Shown here: positions 24,585-35,381 of the stretch, one piece after another | How positions within the stretch are numbered: the stretch's first letter is position 1 | Layout of the letters: every line of letters starts with the position of its first letter | DNA from: Berghia stephanieae | Taxonomy: Eukaryota > Mollusca > Gastropoda > Nudibranchia > Aeolidiidae | NCBI GenBank assembly: GCA_034508935.3 | Contig: CM067444.1 | Coordinates: 33,817,693-33,881,692, forward strand | DNA: 64,000 nt | Direction: 5' to 3' | Made by a program: the position numbers and the translations under genes | Notes under the pieces: generated by a model | Told to the model about the DNA's origin: nothing | The model's input: the letters and a program-made list of their open reading frames with translations, nothing else | Database searches by the model: none

Positions 24585-25000
24585 TTTTTAGGCGCTTGCG
24601 ACACTTATTACAGGTCATTTCAGGCCCAGTAGAAACAAAAAGATATCTGCACTACAAGCATTCGAGTGAAACTAAAAGGAAGACAAAGAGGCCAGTTCTG
24701 ATAACAGGTCCAAGAGCAATTCATTCCCGTGTCTATTTGAGTTACTAGTACGAGCTGAAGTCCAACATAGCCATTGACACTAGGCAGGATCTAGCCAAGA
24801 GGGGTACACTCAGATTATTAATATTACAAAGTGCACAACAGTAAGTAAAACAAAAAACATACAGAGGAGAGGTGATTTACAAGGGAAAAAATTACCTCCA
24901 TACTATCTTAATGTCTTAAGTTATCCATCAGTCTCCGACCTTGATTGTCCCATTCTTGAAACAGGACACAAAGAAAGAAAAGACGATTTATAAGGATGGA
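24585..25000 (-). repeat. decayed family X copy, inverted
   Basis: It begins AGGCGCTTGCGACACTTATT, an altered form of the family X end, and then shows AGAGGGGTACACTCAG and GAGGTGATTTACAAGGG. It is clearly older than its neighbours. Confidence 0.55.
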
Positions 25001-25228
25001 AGAGAGCAAGGATGTGACTGATCAAGAAAGCACTGGCTCATAAGCAGACCACGTCGCTCTGTCCTCAGGGGATTTTCACACCCATTCTATCAAATGGCAA
25101 GAGCAAATAATAATAATATATCACCAGAGTATATATTTCGGCAAAGGACAATGACTGGTGCCTATAACCAAAGACTCTAAAGCTAACAAGTTATACTTTC
25201 CTGAAACAAAGTCACCAATTTCAGACCT

Positions 25229-25257
25229 AACCCCCCCCCCCCCCCCCCCCCCCCCCA
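25229..25257. repeat. poly(C) run
   Basis: About 28 cytosines in a row. Similar runs occur at about 60437-60460 and 62335-62354; exact lengths may be unreliable in any assembly. Confidence 0.95.
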
Positions 25258-25557
25258 CCTTTTAGCAGACCTGCCTACATGTAAATCTAAAAATTCGTAG
25301 TTTTTAGAAGATAAAAACTGTAGTCGCCATAGTCAACAGTACAAATTAATAATTTGCCCTCACAATGATTCGATAACACTCCAAAACCCTTATAATTATG
25401 CAATCTGGCATCGCATTTTGTTTTCAATTAGTTTTAATGACTCGGAAATGTTCGAGTTCTGAAACTGGAGCCACAATTTCCTAATTAATAATTCTACACA
25501 TTTTTCGTAGTACAAGGCAGATCTGTTTTTTTTGTGAAAAATGTGCTGAGTGTGGAT

Positions 25558-25605
25558 TTGTTTTTAAGGGTTTTACGGCGCTTGCAACACATTTAGGTTA
25601 TCGGC
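25558..25605 (-). repeat. family X end, fragment
   Basis: Only the terminal 45 bp remain (TTTTACGGCGCTTGCAACAC then ATTTAGGTTAT). Nothing further of the family follows. Confidence 0.7.
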
Positions 25606-26489
25606 CTTTTTCAAAAAACTGCCAAATTCCTGTCCTGTGACGATAATTGGATCTTTGAAATACTTGATGCATATATTGTTAGCAAATACTTGCTTACACA
25701 GTCTCACTACATTACTAACTTGTATGAAACATAAAAAACGAAAATCGAGAGAGATTCAGAATAGATATGACGTTTTGTATTGACTGGGGTAGAGGAAAAT
25801 ACCCTGTCCTTTTTTTTTGCATGATGGCTTTAAGTCGAATTTTTAACAAAATGGAGTGTCTTGTTGTATACACCTATGAATTCACCAGATGCAAATTGCC
25901 ATCTCCTAACATCCTCATAAAAGTTTGTAACAATCAGACTTTTAAAAGTTTTATTATATATTAATAAAGTCTGTCCCCTAGGGGCTACTCATTCCTGTAA
26001 CAGCAGTGAAAATTAACCAATTAAAATCCTCTTAACAATAGAAGTGCAACTAACAATGTTTTCTCGCCGTAGCTGCCCCTTTTCCATCACGGCCGAAACT
26101 ACAAACACATGGTTTTTTCATTCAGTGTGATTTCCAGTTCAACACCGCTTCAAGAATGGTGAGTAATGTTCAACATCAGACCATGACCCTCATTCCTGTT
26201 ACCAGGGCTTGTTATTTAAATTAGAACTTGTATTAAAAATCAAAAGTATCAGTTTATAGCTTTTTTTAGGCTCTAAATAATAGTCATACTTTAATGTTGG
26301 AGTAAATCATATTTTAGGGATAGTATGAATCGGAGCGAGATAAACTCATTCCTGTTACACCTTGTTTTGTAACAGGAATGAGGGATGTAACAGGAATGAG
26401 GAAAACATAACAGGAATGAGGAATGTGAACTTTCATAAAATGAAACACGTTTTATTGTCACTAAGTCCTTTGGAGCATAATGGCCCATA

Positions 26490-26745
26490 GAATCGGAGCT
26501 TATCCCTGTTGCTGTAGCATGAAACAGACATTTAACTTATGAATACGAGGTTGGTCTATAGCAAATTACATTCCCCAGCAGCACTGGTACCATGATATAC
26601 ACCTGGGTGAAGTAAAGTGAAGCAACCGGAATGAATTTCCTTGATTCAGGAAACCACTCTATGGTTGTGGAGGTTTTCGAACCTGTTATCTCCCAGTCCG
26701 GAGTCCCTTTCGGTAACCACTCGGCTACGGCGCCTCCACATGGTT
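26490..26745 (-). mobile_element. tRNA-derived SINE (class II tRNA-like head) nested in the transposon
   Basis: On the - strand the head reads GGAGGCGCCGTAGCCGAGTG, a long variable arm region, then GGTTCGAAAACCTCC, like a tRNA with a long variable arm. The body runs to about 26490 and includes CATGCTACAGCAACAGGG. It is unlike families A-D. Confidence 0.75.
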
Positions 26746-27216
26746 TATCGATTCATAGAATATTCCTTTGTTTCATAAGGATGTGTTTGGTAAAGTGTTT
26801 TGTAAACCACTGAAGTGTTACAGGCCTATGTCCATTGAAGTGGTAACATTCATTGTTACAACGTTACCATTAAAAACAATTTTTATTGTTTACATATTAA
26901 TTTCTTCCATTGCTGAAAGACTATTTTTAGTGCAAAGTTACCTTGCCAAAACCAAATGCCTAATGTCCAAACATAGTTTGTTGCCTGTTAGGCTCAGATA
27001 CATTTTAGATTATTACTATGATTTAACGGCCCGGTATCGCTTGTACAAATGTGACATTGTATCACATAATAGTCTTCTTTGTTCCTTGACTTTATTCATG
27101 TTACACCTTGTTTTGTAATAGGAATGAGGGTGGCGAAATGTAACTTGATATTATTGTTCATTTTAAAGGGTCATAGCTTTGTTGTAACGATTGTTTTATT
27201 TTGTTTTCTTATCACA

Positions 27217-27369
27217 AAGGCCAAAAAAGCCATGATGTCAGCCGAGAGCAATGACTTTACCGTCAAAGACGAGATGGAGTTCCTATTCGACGTGCTGTTA
27301 ATCTTAAAAAGAACAAGACAAATACCAGAGCGACAAATCGAATGGAAAGAGAAAGTCCATAAAAGATAA
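27217..27369 (+). pseudogene. transposon protein piece, N-terminal
   Basis: An open stretch encodes AKKAMMSAESNDFTVKDEM and continues with a Lys/Arg-rich segment to a stop near 27369. It lies upstream of, and in the same orientation as, the other coding pieces of the element. I recognise no domain; assignment to the element rests on position and composition. Confidence 0.4.
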
Positions 27370-27877
27370 GACACCAAGAGAACAACGCAGAGAAAGAATT
27401 GGATAAAAAATTATCACACACACACTACAAACCGGGAACAGCAAAATCTTGACCTGAGTTACACTCCATCCTCACACTCAAAATCTCCACTCCGGTATGT
27501 CTCTCGTCAAAGATATCAAGCTACTAAAACAGCCAATGAAACCTAAATGTTGAAAAACCAAAGTCTTGAAGAAGTGAAAAGGCTGTCCTCTCTTTCTCAA
27601 TCGAAAAAGAAATCCGAAAAAGTACAAAAAGCGCTTGGACAGGTCATTAAAAATAAAAAAAAACTTTCGTTGACACCCCGATCAAAAACTAGAAAAACTT
27701 TTGAAAGATAGCAGAAAAAACAAGAAAGTGAAAAGAACATTACAAAATCATTTTGCACTCCTATAAGACATCAAACATTTGAGGAACAGAAGGCACATGT
27801 ACATCCGTGAAACATCTGGCAGCTGGTATGACTCTCAAAAAATATAAACTCTTGGAAAAATTCGGAAACGACGTCAA

Positions 27878-28210
27878 ATGCCTCCAAAATTTCCAGATCT
27901 TGTCAAGCAAATAGTAAGAGATTTTTTCCTGAAAGGTGACACTTCTAAATTAGCTCCAGGAAATAGAAATACAAAAACAAGAAATAAAGTCAAGAAACAA
28001 AGAAGACTAATATGTGATACAATGTCACATTTGTTCAAGCGATACATCTCTTGCAACCCATACGTGTCATTTTCTTCATTCTACCGACTTAAGCCATTTT
28101 GGGTTGTTACTCCAAGAAAAAGGGACAGAGAAACATGTGCATGTAAAAAATGTGAAAACATTAACATGCTTGCTTCAGCGTTTTGGAGAAAAGGAGTCAA
28201 GAATGTTCAA
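27878..28210 (+). pseudogene. transposase-associated N-terminal domain (piece)
   Basis: About 110 residues: VKQIVRDFFLKGDTSKLAPG, a Lys/Arg-rich stretch with KTRNKVKKQRRLICDTMSHL, then SFYRLKPFWVVTPRKRDRET and CACKKCEN. This pattern (a 'FF...D...S...PGkk' block followed by 'FyrLrPFWv' and a Cys cluster) is one I remember from large uncharacterised transposase-like proteins in many invertebrate genomes, where a DDE-type core follows. That core is absent here: the sequence goes quickly into an acidic linker. Function, if whole, would be DNA binding or transposition. Confidence 0.5.
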
Positions 28211-28420
28211 TAATGTTGTTGGTCACATCAATTAAATTTCATTCATTTCTACAAAGTGATTTGAAGCAACAGGTTTTCATTCAAAGGTAATGATGGAGAC
28301 ATGCCCGAAGTTGCACCGGTTGACTTAAACAGTGATTCAAGGGATGAACATGACCAAGATGACATAGACATTAAGGTGATGCCGACTGAAATCGATTACA
28401 ATGGTTTTATCAAAGATTGA

Positions 28421-28990
28421 ATGAATGAATTTGATGAAGTGGTTGATGAATGTGAAAATCAAGCATTACGTGTTTGTGAAATAGTTGGGGCCAGCAGAAG
28501 TGTAATCAAAACTCGCATTGGTATTGACAACAGGTGTACACATTTAATTTCAAATGATATACCTAGATCTCTGTGTGATGGGAAACAGTTATTTCCAGTC
28601 AAGCTGAGGGCCGATGGGGATTGCCTGCCTGCCTGTGGTGCAGTGTATGTATGCATTTAGCAAAGACACACAAACAGACGAAATACGAGTAAGATTGATA
28701 CAAGAGCTGGCTTTACACAAGGACCATTATTTGTCAGATTCAAACCTTGCTTCACTCAATGACAACATCCAGACAGTTGTTAAATTTTTGTCACAAACTT
28801 GGACCTTTATATTCCCGATGTTAACATAAGTGATAAAGATACCCTGGAAGAGTTGTTCAAACTGGACGTTATGTCATTAAGTAAACCAAAATCATACATG
28901 GGTATGTGGCAGCTTCTTGCTCTTTCCAGTGTTTTAAAAATGCCTCTTTTGTCTGTTTATCCAAACATTCCGAACTGCCACGAAAGAGTA
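28421..28990 (+). pseudogene. vertnin-like OTU-fold domain, broken
   Basis: Blocks in order: LFPVKLRADGDCLPACGAVY with the D-G-D-C motif of OTU cysteine proteases; EIRVRLIQELALHKDHYL; LEELFKLDVMSLSKPKSY; MWQLLALSSVLKMPLLSVYP; NIPNCHER. The last four align well with vertebrate vertnin (ELRARTVVEMLLHRHYYL; LEAIFDADV; VWHLYALASVLQRNIYSIYP), recalled from memory. The blocks fall in different reading frames, so this copy encodes no whole protein. Unlike human vertnin, where the nucleophile region is lost, the Asp and Cys of the OTU motif are kept here. A catalytic His was not identified. Confidence 0.6.
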
Positions 28991-29724
28991 TCCTGAATTT
29001 AACAAACAATGTTGGTGCTCTTTTGTGGGTCTCTACCAACATAAGCCCCAAATCATTGTATTGGCGCCCTAACCATTTTGTTCTTTTGAGTTTCAATCGC
29101 TAAGCGTATTGAATTTATAATCCTTTCGAATAAATATGTTGTAATTACTCATTCCTGTAACAGAAAACTCATTCCTGTTACGTCCAGTCATTCCTGTTAA
29201 GAATGACTTTTTCGTGTTTTTCATGCTAAATATAAATACTTGAAAGGAAACATTATTTGTGGTGGTTTAACACTTATATACCTAGACTATGGTAAACAAT
29301 TTTTATTTTTGTCATTTTCCTATAAATTTTTGGAGATGATGATTGCTCAAATAATATCCTTTGTTTTCAAAAACTGATTTCTGAATGCCTTTTGTAAAAC
29401 AATAACTGTCATTTTGTTGTCAAAATTAGTATCAATGCTCTGTGTTTATTGTTTTTCAATGTTTTATTTCAATAGTTGTCCAAAAATGTGTTAACCTATG
29501 TAATGTGACATTTTTTTAAGCGTAATAGGAATGAGTCTCATGTAGATTGTGATTCACAAATACTTGAATAAGTGACCACTGGAAACTCATTAAGCCCTGT
29601 TATTACAATTTTATGTCGCATACATATCACAGAAAGCATACACAAAATAATGAGTATGTTGGAAATACTTGACTTTTCAAAAATTGGAGGACTCGAATTT
29701 GGCGTTATTTTGAAAACGGCCGTT

Positions 29725-30365
29725 ATATCAGCGCCAGTAAAAAGGAAGAAAAGGGGATAGTAAAAAGTTCTAGAATTACAATTATGTTGTGTTTTTTAGG
29801 GTTTTACGGCGCTTGCAATACGTTTAGGTTATATCAGCGCCAGTAAAAAGGAAGAAAAGGGGATAGTAAAAAGTTCTAGAATTACAATTATGTTGTGTTT
29901 TTTAGGGTTTTACGGCGCTTGCAATACGTTTAGGTTATATCAGCGCAGTAAAAAGGAAGAAAATGGGATAGTAAAAAGTTCTAGAATTAAAATTCAAGCA
30001 CCCAAGATAGGGGAACTGGGAACAAATAAGGATCAGAATGTAGATTCCAAGAGCATACTACCAATGTACTTAAGTTTTAGATCACCTATAAGACTCATCC
30101 GCACACAAGCACAAAATTCAACAAAGAGGAATACACTCAAATGCTACATTATACTATACATTCAAAATAACAAATACAATAATACATAAGAGAGAGATGA
30201 TTTACAAGGAAAAAACTATCTCCCAAAACAATAACTATGCATTTGACCGTTTCCCTCCCAGCTAGGACAAAACTAAGTAATCTCATTCCAAGACAAAGTA
30301 TATATAAGGGGATAGAAGACACAATATGTACCCCCCTGTCAAGAACCCCACCCAGAGTGTGGATT
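29725..30365 (-). repeat. family X copy with threefold tandem end
   Basis: The terminal 106 bp unit (GCGCCAGTAAAAAGGAAG ... TTTTACGGCGCTTGCAATAC) is repeated with starts at 29731, 29837 and 29943, nearly identical; the third start has lost one C. The rest of the family X body follows to about 30365. Near identity of the units points to a recent duplication. Confidence 0.85.
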
Positions 30366-30750
30366 TGAATATTTCACAAACAAGAGTGGACAAAAAGGGG
30401 AGAAAAAAGAAGTGAGATTTGTCTTGGATATTTTAATAAATCATGCGTTACAGAAAGCAATGATGCAATTGTTTCAGTAAAAGTGAAAGAATGAGAAATG
30501 CCAATTATGGGTGAGACTCATTTCTGCATTCCAAATCGCTAAGCCTGCCAACTTCACATAAAATCAATTTTAAAAAGAGAATAAAAAAAGAAATTTAAAT
30601 CAAATCGTGAAGCTCACAAACAATTACAACCACTTATCTCAAAAAGACATTCAATGATTCAATCACATCAGATATTGATAAAATGACGGGAAAGATATAT
30701 TTTTATTTAAAAAAGGAAATCAAAAACCCCAACAAAGCTGAGTTCAAATA
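30366..30750. other. intergenic, nothing recognised
   Basis: AT-rich sequence with no credible frame, between family X and the probable 3' end of the 14-3-3 epsilon transcript. Confidence 0.5.
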
Positions 30751-30758
30751 AAGATCGT

Positions 30759-30764
30759 TTTATT
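30759..30764 (-). terminator. candidate polyadenylation signal for 14-3-3 epsilon
   Basis: AATAAA on the - strand, about 1.6 kb past the stop codon. The stretch between (30765-32398) has no gene or recognised repeat head, consistent with a long 3' UTR such as 14-3-3 genes often have. Other AATAAA-like hexamers exist, so this is only a candidate. Confidence 0.3.
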
Positions 30765-32398
30765 TACCTCGATACATAATTAAATAATGTATGAATGTAA
30801 TAAAAAGAAATGAGAATGCTTTCATCAATACACTGTAAGAACAACAAGATCTGTAAGCATTCAGTGTGACAAGTTTTTTAAAGTCAAAATCTCTATCACT
30901 AATACTATGAATTTCAACAATGTTATCTCGACTATCCGCATCACAATTGTATCTTGTGACAACTAAAGCTTAACTCATTCAGACCTGCCAGTAGCATCAT
31001 ACAAAATCTATTTTGATTGTGGTCAATCTGAAATACTAAAACTGTACCAAATATGTAAAGATCTACAGACTTTCTCTTTATATTTAACTTCTGAATCTCA
31101 TATAACGAATGCCAATTCATAATTAAAACCAATTTAGCAAAGTTTGTCATGGTTTTTAATTAAAATGTCTGGTTAATATGCCAGCCCAAAACAATCTGCT
31201 ACATAGATGATTTGATGTCTGCAAATGGCAGGTCTGGTAACAATTGTGAACAGATGGATTGGTCCACAATGGCTACTACACTGGAACTTTCTCAAGTCTC
31301 TAATCAAATATTGTCGTTGAAACTGAAAGCCAAACTCTGAAAAGTCTATCACAAAATCTGACCACAATGACGTGTAATACACAATATGGTAGTGATAAAT
31401 AAAAAAAGAATGGGAACATGATCCTGCCTACAGCACCCTCAAACCGCCCAGAAGACCATCAGAGCCATATCACAATGTTTAGTGTATTGTATTTTAAAAT
31501 AGTTTTCAACCAATCAGAATTGGAACATTTAATATAAGATATGGGTTGTGGTCATAATGAAGTACTGAGTTATAGCAAGACATATTTAAGTCATACACAT
31601 TGAGAAACAAGCAATTTCTCCAAGTTATCCAATTCAGAAGAAACAAAACATAACAAAACTCAAAAATGAATACATCAATATAAATAAATCAAGGACACAA
31701 CTGCATGACAAATTCATAGAGGAAAATAAATGGACCTGGAATTACTACAAATATATGAAAAATTCAACCAACATTTATAATCAATCAATCAATCAAACAC
31801 CACCATCCATCACTCTTAATGTCTACCATATTATTAAATATTGAAAATGGATTATCATTCTAAAAAGTCATTAATTCGAGCAATAATCTCAACACACATA
31901 CCTCTGACATTTCATTATGAAAAAAAAACAAACAACGAAAACCCATAAAAAAAACCACATGAGGCAACAAAATCAACAGTGACACAGGATATAACTTAAA
32001 AACTTGCTTACAGACTGTTTGCACAACGAATGAAAGGGGAAGCTTTGGATATGAGCAATACAAGAAAGAGCTACAAACCATGTGTATTCCTGCAAGCAGC
32101 TTCACACAAGAACAAAGCCACATTTCACAAACGCACACCAGTCTTGAAACACAAATTGAAATGCTGCTAACCATGAAGGTAAAAAAAAAAATATATATCA
32201 AACTGCTAATCACAAGTAATTTTTAAAAAAAGAAAAGATAAATAAATAAATAAAATAAACAACACAATTTAAGAATTTTCCACAAAGCTCCTAATCATTT
32301 AATCGGGAAGGGGCCATGATCTCCACATATGTAGCAGTTTTGGTATGAAATAAATTTATATGATCGAAAAATTTCTAGAATGCTAATTCAACGTAGCC

Positions 32399-32522
32399 TT
32401 AGGATCCATCGTTGCCTTCAAGGTCCTGTACAATTTGCTCTTGCTGTTGCTCACCACCTGGAGGAGAAAAGGAGAGAGAAAAAATGACATCAAATCAAGA
32501 CGAATTTGTAAAAATCAACCAA

Positions 32523-32559
<37 letters not shown>

Positions 32560-35344
32560 GAGAGAGAGAGACAGCAAGCAAAGCAAGGTCTACCAAACTT
32601 CTGTTGATAACATTGATGAGATAGCAATAGAGGAGGAAAAGATATATGAAATTCTAACACTGCTGAATTGGCAGTTCAGAGTTTTCTTGTACAGTCCATA
32701 ATTGACAATATATGCCATATTAGTTTGAATCAAGTAAATTTCAAATTACAATTTTAAAAATCCTAAATCCAGTTCAACAACAAAATCATGAAGCACAAAT
32801 TGGGTCTCAGTTAAATGTTAAGACAAAGACTTTAGGGCAAATCACTGGCACAAATCTAGTTCATGTCAATGGCAGTAAATAATAAACTGCAAAATAAAAT
32901 CAGTGAAAAGCAGTATCAATTCGTATTCCTTTTAGTGAGAATACCACAAAGTCCCAAGTAGACGCCAGACGCCAAGTCTGTGAAATCATACACTTAATGC
33001 TAAAAACTGTCTTTCTAGAAAATGAACACAAAGCAGATACAGCATCCAAAAATGCTAAAAGGAATTTCAAAACCTGGTCTTAATGTTTTGAGAACAAGAA
33101 ACTGGGATGTATAACAAGAAAAAGCAGAGATGCCACGCTAAACAAGCCTTCCAGGAATTTGAAACTACAGTCAAAATTCCAATCTATATGAAGCAATGTC
33201 ACCCCCTACAACCAAAAATTGTCAAATATAATGATAAATGCTACCAGTGGTAACAATGGTGATGAGGTACAATGATAATTTCAGAAGTGGTAGTGATGTT
33301 GACAACTTTCAAATGGCAACTGATGATTTGGAAGATGTATACATTTACAGTGCATCACGCATTCTTCAAACTACATGGAACAACTGGAAAAGTTCCTGGA
33401 ATCCGCATTTTGACATATAAATGAACACAGGTGTAAGACAAGGGACAAACAAAATTTGCACATCCAGTGTTGTAGAGTGATGAAATTATCCATGCTTTTG
33501 GTGACAAAATAGAGAATATCATTCACTCGTCAAACACACACCACCCCGCCAAGTGGGATGACATGAGAAGGGGTTAAGAGTATGAGGAAGAGGGGAAGAG
33601 AGTGCATACACAATGTAGCCTTTGTAAGCTTATTATCTGAGACTATAGCTGTCTCAAATACATGCCTGACACCCAAAACAATCAGCCTCAAGAGATTCTG
33701 ATCATCACGCAAAGTTTATACAGGCGAAAGAAAATAATGCATGACAATTGTCAGGTATCTCAAAGCAATTCCTTCAGTGTGTCAAAATATTGTGATAAAT
33801 ACAAACTGTGGGACTGATTGCTTCGAATATCAGGCTAAGTATGTGTGACGGCTATGGCTGATACTGGCAAAAAAGTATACACATTACAATTCAAGACACT
33901 CGAGGAAATAAATGATTCCATTGGTTGAGCTATTGAATACCAACTCAAGAGTAATAAACTTTATTTTTATGATTTATGACCTAATCCAAAATAGTACTGG
34001 ACTATGAGTTCACGAAGGCTACAGAACAACGCAACTTGTTCTTCTTCCTTTCTTCACTAAGTTATAGTATATTGAAACCACGAAACTGTTCATGGACGCT
34101 GTGAAAAATTTGTTTTAGTTTTTAAGTGTTTTACGGCGCTTGCAACACATTAAGGTCATATCAGCACTAGTAACATGGAAGTTAATGGGATAGACAAAAA
34201 GTTCTAGAATTACAATTAAAGCACCAAAGAAAGAGTAAGACAAAAGGGGAAATGGCCAAATAGAGAACAGTTCTAAATAGATTCTTAGAGCATACCATCA
34301 GTGTACTTGGTTTGAGATCACCTAAACGTCTCATTCTGACACATGCCACAAACACAGGTCCCCAATAAGAGGAACACATTCAAATGTCTACAAATCATAA
34401 TATAAATTTAAAGAATTTTTTGTTATTGCATAACAGATGATTTACAAGACAAAAAAAATATCTCCCAAAACAAGGCCAGGACAAAAACAAGCAATCTCAT
34501 TCCAAGACAAAGACGGACAGCATGTTGGAAAACAGACATATTAAGTGCCTCCATGCCCACTATTGAGATCAGGAACCCCACCCAGGTGAAAAATTTACTA
34601 CGACAAAGGACATAATTAGGAAATCCGCCCTTGTTTGTTAATCCAGTGAATTTGTTGAACATGTGTTGTGCACTGTAGAATCCACACATTCATCTATCTG
34701 TCCATTAGGCCAGCTTACCATTATCTGAGTGTGGCCCGTGAGTAGAGTCAATGCCTTTGCCAAAAAATGCTTTCATGCTGATCTTAAAATTGAACACCAG
34801 TGTTGGTAAACCCATAAGGCAGAGCACCTAAGCTTTCTAAAAAGTAAGACCCTGTAGGTTGTGTGGATGGAGAAAATGCAGATTCCATGAGCACACAATA
34901 CTCTTAGTTTGAGATCACAAAAAGTCTCACCCGGACACAAGCATAGGATCCCACTAAGAGTAAGAGGAGTACACTCAAATGCTTACAAATGATATATTCA
35001 AAACAAAAAAATATATCAGTACTAACAGGGAGAAGATTTACAAGAAATACAAATACCATCTCCTTAAAACTATAAATTATACATTTGACTGTCTCCATCC
35101 TAGCCAAGGACAAAAAATCCCATTCCAAGACAAGCACAGAAAGAAACGCAGAAAGAAAATGACCCCCTGCAACTAAGTGGTTATGCAGCTTACGAATAAT
35201 AAATTGAAACATAGATCTAACAAAGATAAAAGAGAAAATTAATTCAATCATTCTTGTTCATTAAAATATCTAATCTCTCTACACTATAACCAGACGACTG
35301 ACATAAACATAATATGAAGAGAAGGAGTTGGGAGAGAAAAATGG

Positions 35345-35381
<37 letters not shown>

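Larger units (their letters stand above)
25985..29540 (+). mobile_element. decayed DNA transposon with vertnin/OTU-like domain
   Basis: The motif CTCATTCCTGTTAC (or its complement) occurs about ten times, clustered at both ends: at 25988, 26189, 26345, 26369, 26387, 26408 and 27112 on the left, and at 29147, 29168, 29188 and 29522 on the right. Outermost copies face each other, as expected of terminal plus subterminal transposase-binding repeats. Between them lie pieces of one or two proteins: a basic N-terminal domain with a C-x-C-x2-C motif (27878-28210), an acidic linker (about 28285-28410) and an OTU-fold domain resembling vertnin (28421-28990). The coding part has several breaks. A central transposase catalytic core that I associate with this family is not visible, so it is probably an internally deleted, immobile copy. 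Superfamily and target-site duplication are not established. Confidence 0.6.
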
